A stretch of DNA of 64,000 bases, from positions 186,001-250,000 of the forward strand of contig CP093399.1 of assembly GCA_029027825.1 (NCBI GenBank). Direction: 5' to 3'. Below, one piece after another: positions 17,363 to 27,497 of this stretch. The position numbers were made by a program, and so were the translations under genes. A model generated the notes under the pieces. It worked only from the letters and a program-made list of their open reading frames with translations, did not search any database and had not been told where the DNA came from. Origin of the DNA: Rs1 sp029027825. Lineage in GTDB: Bacteria > Pseudomonadota > Gammaproteobacteria > Pseudomonadales > Balneatricaceae. How positions within the stretch are numbered: position 1 is the stretch's first letter; the number at the start of each line of letters is the position of its first letter.

Positions 17363-20300
17363 ATGAATAATACTATCACCCCCACTAACAACGTGCTTAA
17401 ACTTCACTGTACTCGAGTGTTAGTCGCGCTATTAACCTTTCAATTAGCTTTTCAACCGATGACGGCCCTTGCTGAAAATTTTAAACTTGAAGGTGGTGGG
17501 AATCACGCACCCAGTACAAGTCGCCCATTTGTAGATGGCGCTAATAATGGTGTACCCGTTGTAAATATCAACACGCCTAATAGCCAAGGGCTATCCCACA
17601 ACACTTACCAGCATTTCAATGTATCCCCTAGTGGGGTGGTGCTCAATAATAATGCCACCAATGTAAATAGCCAACAGGCGGGTTGGATTGGAGGAAACCC
17701 TAATTTGCGGACGGGCAACGAAGCTCGAATAATTCTCAATGAAGTCATAGGTGCCAGCCGATCACAACTGAATGGCTACATAGAAGTAGCCGGTAAAAAA
17801 GCCAATGTGATAGTAGCAAACCCCAATGGGGTTACTTGTAATGGCTGTGGTTTTGTCAATACAGATCGAGTAATCCTCACCACCGGTGCTGCACAATTTA
17901 ACAATGATGGATCATTAAACGCATTTAGGACCACCACTGGCGACATTCAAATCTTAGGTAATGGTTTAGATGGATCAGGTCAACAGCGAGTAGATATTTT
18001 AGGTCAGGCCGTAAAAGTATATGGCAAAATAAAAGTACAAGGTAAGCTAAATGTTGTCACAGGTAACAACAGCATTGATTACTTAAATGGCCAAGTCACT
18101 AAAAATTCAGAGACTGCGGAAGATGGAAGCATCGGTTTAGATGTATCCAATTTAGGGGGTATGTACGCCAATCAAATCAACTTACAAGTTATTGATAAAG
18201 GTGCGGGCGTCAACATGCAAGCGGGGGAGCTGATTGCCATTGATCAGATATTTTTATCCGCTGATGGTGAGGTTGCTATTGCAGGAGGAAGAATAGAGAG
18301 CAGCCAAGCAGACATCATCATCAATGCTAACAAACTCAGCATAAATGCTGACGAAAATGATACCACTAGCCAGTGGTTAGCCAAACAAGATATCGTTATT
18401 AGCACCCAAGCTGATACTAGCCTTAATAAAGTCAGTTTTGCTAGCGAAAAGAACATTTCAATTAGCCAAACCAAGTCTGAGTTAGCAGCAAATAGCCATG
18501 TATTGCACATAAAGAACAGTCAGTTAGAAGCCAAGGGAAATCTAAATATAACCGCTGATAAATTAATAATAAGCAACCAATCGGCACTGATAGCAGAGAT
18601 AAAACTACAGCTGCAAGGCATTGACATTGAACTGACTGACAGTGCATTAGTGGTACACACCGATTCTGTAAACAGCAACTATGGTGATCTGCTGATAAGC
18701 GCAGAAAAATCTTTTTCAATGACTGGCGGCTCAATCACTGCAGCCAACAACTTAGATCTACAAGCCAGTTATATTGAAATTAAAAACGCACGGGTAGCGG
18801 CACTACACAACTTAACCTTGAATGGAGTTGGCAGTTTAGCGGCAGACATCGTCAAGGCCGGGCAAATCACTATCGAAGACAGCTACGTGATAGCCGCAGC
18901 CGGTGATTTAAAACTTTTTGCCAATACCGTAGAGATTAAAGGCACATATGAGTTAGATATCAACAACCTGGAAATTAGAGACGCTAATGGCAATGCGAAG
19001 AGCAAAAGCCAACTCTGGGCAGGTAATAACATTGAAATCCAAAGTTCAACATTCACCAATACTAACGGCTTACTGTGGGCCGCAAATGATCTACAAATAG
19101 ATTTAGATGGCCAAGGCACGCGTGCAGAACGGATTAGCAACCAACAAGGGACCTTAGTGGTAGCCAATGGTGACGTCACTCTAGCAGCAGATTTGGTTGA
19201 AAACACCGGTCAAAAGCCCACTTTTATTGTCGATGGCATCAATGAAACCTGGACTGACTTAGCAGGCGTTTCAGCAACAGATGTTATTGGCGACACTTAT
19301 AAATTAATTGATGCGCAATACCTTACCAACGGCAAGGTAGATAGTACTAACAATGCCGCCTATTTAGATTTATTAATAAGCTTAATGGAAGGAACCCCAC
19401 TGACAACGGCTGCTAAGAACTTGCTAAAAGATAGTGTGATCGACGGCGATAAAGTGAAGTCAGAGCTGCGAAACAGCTGGAATTTATTAAAAACCAAAGC
19501 CACCGCTCAAAGTATTGCCGATTTAGATACTTATTTAAAAGGCTTGCTTGCAACCACCATTGAAAAAGAGATAGCGGGTGTTACCCAAGAGATTACCGTC
19601 AGCTTGGCCAGTGGCCTTAATCCTTTAATATTAGATGATTACTTAGCACTGTGGGAAGCCGTTATTAACGGAGGCACAATCCCTACCAACAGTTTATCGT
19701 TGATTAAAGCTGAAAATAAAACAGATGAGCAACTGATTAGCAGTGTAAATACTAAGTTCGTTAACATGCGCGCCAGTACCAATGTGCCTTATGAAATCAA
19801 GTACTTTTTAAAGGCTGATAAATTAAATTTAGACGGCTTTCTCGGTCGAATAATTGCCGGCAATGATATAAATATTGATAGCGATCGCTTTAAAAATATC
19901 CACGCAAACCTAGCCGCTGGTAATGACATCACTATTACTGCAGATTCAGAGATGGTCAATCAATCTTTCGCCGCATCAAAAGTAATCGTAGAAGTACACA
20001 AAAAAGCCTGTTTTACCTGTCATGAGGGAAAACAGGGTTATGGGGATAGCTTTGGTGGCAAGCTACAAGCTAAAAATAACTTCTTGTTAAACGTAGCCAT
20101 AGGTAATTTAAGTAGTACGGTTGAAGAGAGCAGTAACGGCGACAGTAAAATTGCAGATTTGGTGGTGGCAGTCAATCAAGATACAAGTGCTACCCGTGAC
20201 CAGTTAGATGAAACCCACGATAATCGCAGCGACGAAGCTGCTGTCATTACCGCAAAACAGGATTCAGTGGATAGCCTAGGCACTCGTCAAACTGAAGTAA

Positions 20301-23300
20301 GTGCGGACACAAGAGTAGACAATGCAACAGTCATTAACGGTGAAAATACCAGTGTCAAAATAGTGACCACTGATGGTGTAGTGATAAACATACCAAGGTC
20401 ACTGATCGGGGTTATCGAAGACAAAATTGATACCAGTGAAGTCCCTTTATCTGAAGCACAACTCTACCCCCGTGAGTTGAATTTAAATTATACGGATTAT
20501 CTAACCTTCTTATCTTCCGCTTTTACAGCAGGACGATTAGGTAACCATCGTGAATTACGTGACGCAGCGTTTGGTGATGGTTTTCCAAGCCCTGGACAGC
20601 TAGCAGACGGCTTCGACAATACTTTAGGTGATGGTTGGTCTAACCGCAATACCGCTATCGCCAATGAGAATGCATTGACCCGAGAAGAATGGTTACAGCG
20701 TACTCAAAGAGCCATGAGAAAAATACAGCAGCAAATAAAAATCGAGACCTTTATTAGTGGTGCACTCGTTTCAATAATGGATAAAGGTGCTATTAATACA
20801 CAAAATAGCCTTCACCAAGGTGGCGCACTAATTGCCGCACAACAGATTAATTTAAATGTAAAAGGTGATATTAACTTACAAGGTGAAGTTAATGCTGAGC
20901 AGCAATTAACCATAGCTACTCAAGGGGATCTAAATAGCGAGGCGCAGTTAACCGCTACAAATCAACTGACGATAGACGCTGAAAATATTAAGCAAACAGG
21001 CGGTGCTATTAAGGCTAAAAATGTAATTTTAAAATCCCAACAAGACACTGACATAATTGCCAGTAATATTGCAGCAGAACAAAATCTTAGTATCGAAGCT
21101 GGTAATGACATAAGCATCGGCTCGCAATTAAACAAGAGCACCGGCATTAGAGCTGGAAAGCGCTGGAACAGTGAAAAACGAATCGCCTCAGAAATAAACG
21201 CCGGTGGTGATATTTCTTTGACCTCCGGGCAAGATGTCAACATCAAAGGCAGCAGTGTTACCGCACAACAGGCGATAGATGTCACAGCTGGTCGCGATAT
21301 AAATATTCTATCAGAAACTGAAAAGCGCGATTATTCCTACACTCAGACAACGGAAAAAATTCTAACTGAGCAAAGCCCTACAGTAAAATCTAGAGACACA
21401 GCCGTTGTATCAACCATCACCAAAACGACAGTTAACGCTACTGAGCTTGCACAAGCGAAATCCATCCTGAACAGCGGTGCAGATATAACCTTAAATGCAG
21501 GTCGCGACTTAAACATCAGCGCTTCTGATTTAGTAACTGATAGTAATATTGTTGCACATGCGGATGGCGAGATAAATATAAGCTCGGCCATTACAGAACG
21601 CAATGAAGCGAAAGCCGTATCGAAAGCGACAGTGGTTAAACCTGCCTACAGAGCAAACACGGGTAAATACCGCGACAGAGACGTTGTCTTCAGTGAAGAG
21701 AATCAACTCAACGAGCATAAAAAAATCCAAGTCGCCAGCCACTTAGATGCCCTTGGCAACATACAGCTTAGCTCAGGAACTGATACGACCATTAATGCCA
21801 GTCAACTGAATGCCGGTGGCTATATTGCGATCAAAGCTGCGGATGACATCAATATCACCGCTGAAAATAATCAAATCAATACCTATACAAAGATAGGCAA
21901 TACCACACAAGCGAACCAAGATACTGTCGCCGCAGTGTCTGAACTTAAGTCTATCGGCAATTTAATTCTCGAATCAGGCGCTGATGTAAACTTAGAAGGC
22001 ACTGTACTAGCGGCAATAGAGAAATTAGAAGTGACCGCCGCAGGGAATATCAACGTAGCAGCGGTGAAACAGCAGCATAATCAACAGCAGCGAACTACAG
22101 GCAGTTATACAGAGAATAGACGTCGTAGAGACGATGACTATACGGTGACCATAGAAACTAGCAATAGCAAGAACTCTCAGTTGACAGACTATAAAGGTGC
22201 TAGCTTAAAAGGCGATGGTGTCAGTATTTCATCAGGTAAGAGTATTACCGCCACAGCGGCTAATATTGTCAGTGACGATAAGCTAACGCTTAGCGCTGGC
22301 GATGATGTTAATTTGGAGGCCGCACAAGGTACAAGTCAGACACAAACCGATAATACCGGCGGGTCAAAAGGTTTCTTGGGTGGCAGAGGAGCGGCTAAAG
22401 TCCAAACAAATACAACCTTCCAACAAGGCACAACGCTTGAATCAACAGGGGATACTGAAATAACAGCCCTGCAAGATATAAACGTAGCGAGTTCGACTAT
22501 TCGTGCAAAGCAAGATATCAATATTGCTGCTGCCAATAATATAATAATCACATCAGAGCGCGAATCCTCAAGTACAAAGAAGGCTTACAGAAATACTTAC
22601 AATAATAATATGACCCAATCGGGCAGTGAAATATCTGCCGATGGTAGTACATTGTTATACGCGCAGCAAAACATTGGTGTCGAGGGCTCGCTTATCGATG
22701 CCAAAGAAACAACTAAGCTGCAAGCAGATGAAAACATTGTAATAAGTTCTGCCGAGGAGTTTAGAACATCAGGCTACTCTTATAAAAAGAAAAGTGGCTT
22801 CATGGGGCATCGCAAAAAATCGATCAAACACAGCGAACAATACTTAACACACAAAGCCGCGACGCTAAGCGGGGATGAAGGGGTTGAAATAAGCTCTGGT
22901 GCTAACACTCAAATAGTTGCGTCAGATGTCATCTCTTCCAAGAGTGATATAAACATCGCAACAGGTGGTGAGTTACTACAGTTAGCTCAACTAGATAAAA
23001 CCCGTATACAACACTCCAAGAAAAAGTCTTCTGCGTGGGGCTTAGTCAAAAAAAATCATACTTTAGATAAAGTTAATCACTCGGCAAATGGCAGTATTTC
23101 TGAAGCGATGGGTAATGTTGCTCTGCGCTCTGGTGGTAGCACACGATTACAGGCAAGCGAGTTCAAAGCAGCGTCGGTCAACATAACAGCGGGTATTGAT
23201 ACTCAAGGGCAAGTCATCAACCCTAACGCTAAAATATACCTAGATTCCATCACCGAGTTTTCTTCACTGCGTGAATCAATTTTTGACTCATCTGGCCTTA

Positions 23301-26300
23301 AATACATCAGCATAGATAAAGGTTTTGAAAAAACCCAAGAAGCACAGACTAAAATCAGTGCCGATACTATTGCTTTAAAAGCAGCAGCGGGTATTGATGC
23401 CTCTGTGGGGGTTGCACCTGAGGGAAGCTTAGAGCAAGCCATGGATAAGCTGGTGGCAGAGCCGGGCATGGAATGGCTCAAAGAGCTTAAGCAACGAGAC
23501 GATGTTAATTGGCAGGCAGTCGAAACTGAATTTAATGATTGGCACTACGAGCAGTCGGGTTTAAGCGCGCTAGCTTCACTGATTATTGCAATTGCCGTGG
23601 GTGTGGCGATGGGGCCGATGGGAGCTGGCTATGTCGGAGGATCTGGTGGGGTTGGTGCTGCAGCAGCTGCAGGAGGAGGCTCAATTGGCACCGCAGTGGG
23701 AAGTGGTGCGTTGGGGATAGCTTTAGAGGCAGGTACAGTTTCTTTAGCGACAACAGCAAGCATTAGCTTAATTAATAATAAGGGTGATATAGGCGCTGTA
23801 TTCAAAGAGCTAGGTAGTAGCGCCAATGTTAAAAGCTTAATTACCAGCATGGTTACAGCTGGTGTTGTTAATAAGGCTGGTCTTTCAAAGCTGACAAATG
23901 TGGATGCCAGCTTTACAGATCATCTAAAAGGTGCCATCTATACTAGCGCGATTGAAACAAGTGCTAAAGTAGCGATTAATGGTGGCAGTTTCAAAGACAG
24001 TTTCAAAGACAGTTTAAAAGGCAGTTTCTTGAGTAACTTAGTAGATGTAGCAGGTAAAAATGTTACTAAGCTAATAGGTGATCAAGAGCATACGGATACT
24101 GGAGGTCTTGGCTGGAAGCAAGCTGGAGTTGAGAAAACATTAGCCCATGCTTTAGTAGGCTGTGTAACAAGTGCAGCCAAAGGCGGAGATTGTAAAGCAG
24201 GTGCGATAGGTGCCGCAGTCGCCGAACAGTTATCACCATATTTGGAAGATAACAGTGAAAATAAAGAATGGGAGATTGAGCTAACTAATCAGCTGAGTTT
24301 AGCATTAATCAGCGCAGGGGCGGCCGCAATAGCTGGTGGTAGCGATGAAGAACTTGTTGATGCGGCGAACAGTGCGAAACAGACCGACAACTATAACCGT
24401 AAATTGCACTTAGATGAAATCCAAGCGATTAAAGAAAAAGCTAAGCAATTAAGTGTATTACACCCTGAAAAAACAGAAGTTGAATGGATTGAAGCGCTAG
24501 GCATGGAAGCACTGCGCAGAACAGATAAGCTTCACCGCATACAAAACAAGGTTACTCTAGATCCTCTGGTCGTTAAATCATTGGATGAGCTTGCATTCAA
24601 ACATGGCACAGCGTTCAGTAAGAAGGTAGCAGGCCAGTTTAACTTCCTAGGTCAAGATGCTTACTATGAAAACTCAGCGACTTTTGCTGGTAATATTTTA
24701 ACTAATCGTGAATTTTATGATGATGTCTTTGCCAGTGCGGTACCTGAAAACAATTTAGGATTTACCGGCAGCGATGTCGCATTAATTCACTCTATGGCCA
24801 ATGTTGGAATAAAAACTTATGGCTTTAATGACAATACCTTTGATGCAGATGACTTCCAGATCCTAGACCCTAGCGACGAGAAATCTGATTTAGATAATAT
24901 GCTGACGTTAAAAATGTTAGGCAATGAATTAAATCAAACTTTAAAAAAGTCGCGTGTAATCGATCGATTGGCAAAAAAAGAATATTTTACTTTAAAAAAT
25001 CAGCGTGAATCCGATCCGAATACAGTGACTCAACAGCAAGTTGAGAGTGCTTATGATAAATGGGGTGTAACGGGTAATATCGTTCGAATCGCATCTAAAG
25101 GGCAAAAAGTTGTCACTTTTGAAATAGGCGCGTTGCTTAATAAGGGAATTCGCGGTGGAGCGGCAAATGCTGTCGGTAAGATCGCAGAAGATACTCTTAG
25201 ATTATTAGCAGGCGTGCCATTCGCAGTGACGCTACTTGCGAGTGCGGCTGCAGGTGATGAAAGCTCACGGGCTGAAGTTAACCAAGCATTAGCCGCTGTT
25301 GCTGATGTCCTACAAAACTTAGATAAACTGCCACAGCAGACCGCAGATGCAATAATGGCAGATTTAGAGCGTGCAGAAGCAGCTTACAATAACGGTGAAC
25401 TCGAAAAAGCTGGTGAAATAGTCGGTCAGTTACAAGCCGAAATGATTTCAGCCGCAGGTGCAGTAGGCGGAGCAGCAAAAGGTTTAAGCTCTGGCTTGCA
25501 ATACTTTGCGAAGAAAGTGAACAAACCTAATGCAGATAAATACGGCTCTGAGTTAGCGACAAATTGCTCTTTCGCAGGTAATACACAAGTATTAACCTCT
25601 AACGGGTATATCCAAATAAGCCAGTTACGTGAAGGTGAGAGCGTTTGGTCAAGAAACAGTAATAATGGTCAAATGGGCTGGAAAACAGTCTTAGCGCAAT
25701 ATTCTAATCCTTATAAATACACGGTGAATGTGAGTATTGCAGATAGGCAATCAGGTGAGATACAAACGATTACTTCTAATCGCATCCATCCGTTTTTCGT
25801 ACAAACTGTAGAAAAAGTAGCTAAGAACTCTGAAGAACATGATTATCAAGGACCAATAGCAAATGGGCAGTGGGTAGATGCCTCTGAATTAAAAGCAGGC
25901 TATAAGCTTTTAAATGATGATCAGAGCTGGTCAGAAGTCGTATCTATTAGTGTTGAAACTAAGTCATTTACAGCATACAATTTAACAGTTGATGATTACC
26001 ATACCTATTTTGTAAAGGGAGAATCTTCTAGGGAAGTGAGGCCAGTTTGGGTTCATAATGATTGTTGGGATAGTAAACCAGATAGTGCAGAGGGTCTTAC
26101 TGATACAAAAGATCCAATATCAACAAACTTATCTCAACCTGGCGGGCTTAATGCAACAGAAGGAGATAGGGTCGTCAAACCAAATGGGAAGCTCACTAAA
26201 CCGACACATCCTCTCGCTAAACATGGCCCTGATGTAACTGATGAGTACTTAATCACGCGTGTTGAAACTGAGTTATTAAAAGGTAAACGGCCAAGAGAAG

Positions 26301-26596
26301 GGTTTCGTACGAAATTTAATGATAGAGCCCAAATGGAGGAAGCTATCAATAATGTCGTAGAAACGCGCAAAGTTGATATTGATGATTGGTTAACTTCAAA
26401 CCCTAATCCCGGTTCTTTAATGAGCTTCAGTGCAAGTTCGAAAATTGATAACTTAGGGAAAGGATTTCAAAGTGTAAAGCAAGCTGATGGCAGCTTTAAA
26501 ATCGAACCGATTACGAGACCATTAAATGAAGTTAATTTAGTTCTCAAGTCTGATGGCGCAGGCGGTTATCTAATACACACAGCTCATCCACAGTAG
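17363..26596 (+). CDS. TpsA/CdiA-type giant adhesin with HINT domain and RNase A-like C-terminal toxin
   Basis: 3077 residues. Signal region about 1-38, then the TPS secretion domain (about 45-280; the NPNL motif in GGNPNLRTGNEA, and the NPNG motif in VANPNGVTCNGCGF near 153). A long hemagglutinin-repeat beta-helix fills most of the protein to about 1950, with a CFTCH motif at 883-887. A Gly/Ala-rich hydrophobic stretch lies around 2075-2145, followed by a DUF637-like pretoxin region. The HINT self-cleavage domain spans Cys2735 to VHN at 2897-2899, with TSNRIHPFFV and DDYHTYFV inside. The last ~170 residues resemble the CdiA RNase A-like toxin: His2954 in AKHG, Arg at LITRV, and a C-terminal HTAHP. 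Probable role: delivery of a toxic RNase to neighbouring cells on contact. A plain adhesin is the alternative. The immunity gene follows. Confidence 0.92.
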   Translation: MNNTITPTNNVLKLHCTRVLVALLTFQLAFQPMTALAENFKLEGGGNHAPSTSRPFVDGANNGVPVVNINTPNSQGLSHNTYQHFNVSPSGVVLNNNATNVNSQQAGWIGGNPNLRTGNEARIILNEVIGASRSQLNGYIEVAGKKANVIVANPNGVTCNGCGFVNTDRVILTTGAAQFNNDGSLNAFRTTTGDIQILGNGLDGSGQQRVDILGQAVKVYGKIKVQGKLNVVTGNNSIDYLNGQVTKNSETAEDGSIGLDVSNLGGMYANQINLQVIDKGAGVNMQAGELIAIDQIFLSADGEVAIAGGRIESSQADIIINANKLSINADENDTTSQWLAKQDIVISTQADTSLNKVSFASEKNISISQTKSELAANSHVLHIKNSQLEAKGNLNITADKLIISNQSALIAEIKLQLQGIDIELTDSALVVHTDSVNSNYGDLLISAEKSFSMTGGSITAANNLDLQASYIEIKNARVAALHNLTLNGVGSLAADIVKAGQITIEDSYVIAAAGDLKLFANTVEIKGTYELDINNLEIRDANGNAKSKSQLWAGNNIEIQSSTFTNTNGLLWAANDLQIDLDGQGTRAERISNQQGTLVVANGDVTLAADLVENTGQKPTFIVDGINETWTDLAGVSATDVIGDTYKLIDAQYLTNGKVDSTNNAAYLDLLISLMEGTPLTTAAKNLLKDSVIDGDKVKSELRNSWNLLKTKATAQSIADLDTYLKGLLATTIEKEIAGVTQEITVSLASGLNPLILDDYLALWEAVINGGTIPTNSLSLIKAENKTDEQLISSVNTKFVNMRASTNVPYEIKYFLKADKLNLDGFLGRIIAGNDINIDSDRFKNIHANLAAGNDITITADSEMVNQSFAASKVIVEVHKKACFTCHEGKQGYGDSFGGKLQAKNNFLLNVAIGNLSSTVEESSNGDSKIADLVVAVNQDTSATRDQLDETHDNRSDEAAVITAKQDSVDSLGTRQTEVSADTRVDNATVINGENTSVKIVTTDGVVINIPRSLIGVIEDKIDTSEVPLSEAQLYPRELNLNYTDYLTFLSSAFTAGRLGNHRELRDAAFGDGFPSPGQLADGFDNTLGDGWSNRNTAIANENALTREEWLQRTQRAMRKIQQQIKIETFISGALVSIMDKGAINTQNSLHQGGALIAAQQINLNVKGDINLQGEVNAEQQLTIATQGDLNSEAQLTATNQLTIDAENIKQTGGAIKAKNVILKSQQDTDIIASNIAAEQNLSIEAGNDISIGSQLNKSTGIRAGKRWNSEKRIASEINAGGDISLTSGQDVNIKGSSVTAQQAIDVTAGRDINILSETEKRDYSYTQTTEKILTEQSPTVKSRDTAVVSTITKTTVNATELAQAKSILNSGADITLNAGRDLNISASDLVTDSNIVAHADGEINISSAITERNEAKAVSKATVVKPAYRANTGKYRDRDVVFSEENQLNEHKKIQVASHLDALGNIQLSSGTDTTINASQLNAGGYIAIKAADDINITAENNQINTYTKIGNTTQANQDTVAAVSELKSIGNLILESGADVNLEGTVLAAIEKLEVTAAGNINVAAVKQQHNQQQRTTGSYTENRRRRDDDYTVTIETSNSKNSQLTDYKGASLKGDGVSISSGKSITATAANIVSDDKLTLSAGDDVNLEAAQGTSQTQTDNTGGSKGFLGGRGAAKVQTNTTFQQGTTLESTGDTEITALQDINVASSTIRAKQDINIAAANNIIITSERESSSTKKAYRNTYNNNMTQSGSEISADGSTLLYAQQNIGVEGSLIDAKETTKLQADENIVISSAEEFRTSGYSYKKKSGFMGHRKKSIKHSEQYLTHKAATLSGDEGVEISSGANTQIVASDVISSKSDINIATGGELLQLAQLDKTRIQHSKKKSSAWGLVKKNHTLDKVNHSANGSISEAMGNVALRSGGSTRLQASEFKAASVNITAGIDTQGQVINPNAKIYLDSITEFSSLRESIFDSSGLKYISIDKGFEKTQEAQTKISADTIALKAAAGIDASVGVAPEGSLEQAMDKLVAEPGMEWLKELKQRDDVNWQAVETEFNDWHYEQSGLSALASLIIAIAVGVAMGPMGAGYVGGSGGVGAAAAAGGGSIGTAVGSGALGIALEAGTVSLATTASISLINNKGDIGAVFKELGSSANVKSLITSMVTAGVVNKAGLSKLTNVDASFTDHLKGAIYTSAIETSAKVAINGGSFKDSFKDSLKGSFLSNLVDVAGKNVTKLIGDQEHTDTGGLGWKQAGVEKTLAHALVGCVTSAAKGGDCKAGAIGAAVAEQLSPYLEDNSENKEWEIELTNQLSLALISAGAAAIAGGSDEELVDAANSAKQTDNYNRKLHLDEIQAIKEKAKQLSVLHPEKTEVEWIEALGMEALRRTDKLHRIQNKVTLDPLVVKSLDELAFKHGTAFSKKVAGQFNFLGQDAYYENSATFAGNILTNREFYDDVFASAVPENNLGFTGSDVALIHSMANVGIKTYGFNDNTFDADDFQILDPSDEKSDLDNMLTLKMLGNELNQTLKKSRVIDRLAKKEYFTLKNQRESDPNTVTQQQVESAYDKWGVTGNIVRIASKGQKVVTFEIGALLNKGIRGGAANAVGKIAEDTLRLLAGVPFAVTLLASAAAGDESSRAEVNQALAAVADVLQNLDKLPQQTADAIMADLERAEAAYNNGELEKAGEIVGQLQAEMISAAGAVGGAAKGLSSGLQYFAKKVNKPNADKYGSELATNCSFAGNTQVLTSNGYIQISQLREGESVWSRNSNNGQMGWKTVLAQYSNPYKYTVNVSIADRQSGEIQTITSNRIHPFFVQTVEKVAKNSEEHDYQGPIANGQWVDASELKAGYKLLNDDQSWSEVVSISVETKSFTAYNLTVDDYHTYFVKGESSREVRPVWVHNDCWDSKPDSAEGLTDTKDPISTNLSQPGGLNATEGDRVVKPNGKLTKPTHPLAKHGPDVTDEYLITRVETELLKGKRPREGFRTKFNDRAQMEEAINNVVETRKVDIDDWLTSNPNPGSLMSFSASSKIDNLGKGFQSVKQADGSFKIEPITRPLNEVNLVLKSDGAGGYLIHTAHPQ

Positions 26597-26605
26597 GTCG
26601 ATATC

Positions 26606-26896
26606 ATGAATTGGGAAAAAGGTCTAGGAAACATATTTGGTGCATACATCAATCAGCAAACATTAGAAGATGGTGTTGAAGAAATGACAGATGTTAGTGC
26701 AGACGATATTAGTTGTCACAATGACTTCTTGTCATGTATTGAGAATGGTATTAACTCATGTAAACAAAATGAACAGACTTCTATATCCTTAATTAATAAA
26801 AGTGGTTATCAAGTTAGAAATCTCGAGTCCGCATTAGAAATTCTTCAAGATTTAATGGAAGCATATAAAGAAAGTTACTCTAATAAATGTAATTAA
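26606..26896 (+). CDS. Probable immunity protein (CdiI) for the RNase A-like toxin
   Basis: 96 residues, nine bases after the tpsA stop. It is acidic and helical-looking, with no signal peptide and no membrane segment, so cytoplasmic. I do not recognise a named family from sequence alone. Position directly after a CdiA-type toxin gene, small size and acidity against an RNase are the usual marks of CdiI. It contains five cysteines (SCHNDFLSC, SCKQN and the C-terminal KCN), unusual for so small a cytoplasmic protein. The immunity role is an inference from context. Confidence 0.65.
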   Translation: MNWEKGLGNIFGAYINQQTLEDGVEEMTDVSADDISCHNDFLSCIENGINSCKQNEQTSISLINKSGYQVRNLESALEILQDLMEAYKESYSNKCN

Positions 26897-27050
26897 AAAT
26901 TTGATGGGAGTAGCTTTACCTTCTGCGCCGTAGACTATTAGTGCAGAGGGTAATGCAGCTTCAACAAATAAGCCAAACTCTGGTACTCAGCCGGGGGCAA
27001 CTGACGCTGAAGCTGGCACTGCGGGTAGTGGAATTAAATCAGGTTTCGGT

Positions 27051-27497
27051 GTGCCAGAAAACATGCCACCTCGACACGAGTTATTTGATGTAGAAGGAAT
27101 TTCTGTAAATCGTCAGTCTCATGTGCTTGATGGACAAGTAAATCAAAGCGGAACAAGAGCTACAGGTGGTCATTGGCTGGGATCAACGAATGTACGACCA
27201 GTTTCTGGCTCAGCTCAAGAAATTGGTAACGGTGTGATTTCGGCTGAAATCAAAATCCTTGATTCTAATACTGGCGCTTATATCCTCAAGTCTAACAACG
27301 GAGGCCGATCTACTTTATTCCCTGCAAATTGGAATTCTAATAGAGTTATGGATGAGGTGTCTGTTGCAAATAACAATGCAGTTCGGGTTGGCAATAGTAA
27401 TTATTACGATGGTGTTTCTCCGTCAGGCGTCATAGTTAGGTTCGTAAAACCTAACGGTAAAGACTCAGTTACTTTTTATCCAAGAGATCCGCAATGA
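27051..27497 (+). CDS. Orphan EndoU-type nuclease toxin module (CdiA-CT-like, no secretion domain)
   Basis: 148 residues from a GTG, but the same frame is open upstream to a stop at 26931. That extension starts ISAEGNAAS and lacks any convincing start or ribosome binding site. The core matches bacterial EndoU nucleases. The first catalytic-type His is in SHVLDG (residue 24) and the second in GGHWLGST (41). VRPV and STLFPANWNSNRVMDEV follow, then VRFVKPNGKDSVTFYP at the end. This is a detached C-terminal toxin without a TpsA body, as found in 'orphan cdiA-CT' cassettes. It overlaps its immunity gene by four bases. Expression is doubtful. Recombination into tpsA would activate it. Confidence 0.75.
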   Translation: MPENMPPRHELFDVEGISVNRQSHVLDGQVNQSGTRATGGHWLGSTNVRPVSGSAQEIGNGVISAEIKILDSNTGAYILKSNNGGRSTLFPANWNSNRVMDEVSVANNNAVRVGNSNYYDGVSPSGVIVRFVKPNGKDSVTFYPRDPQ

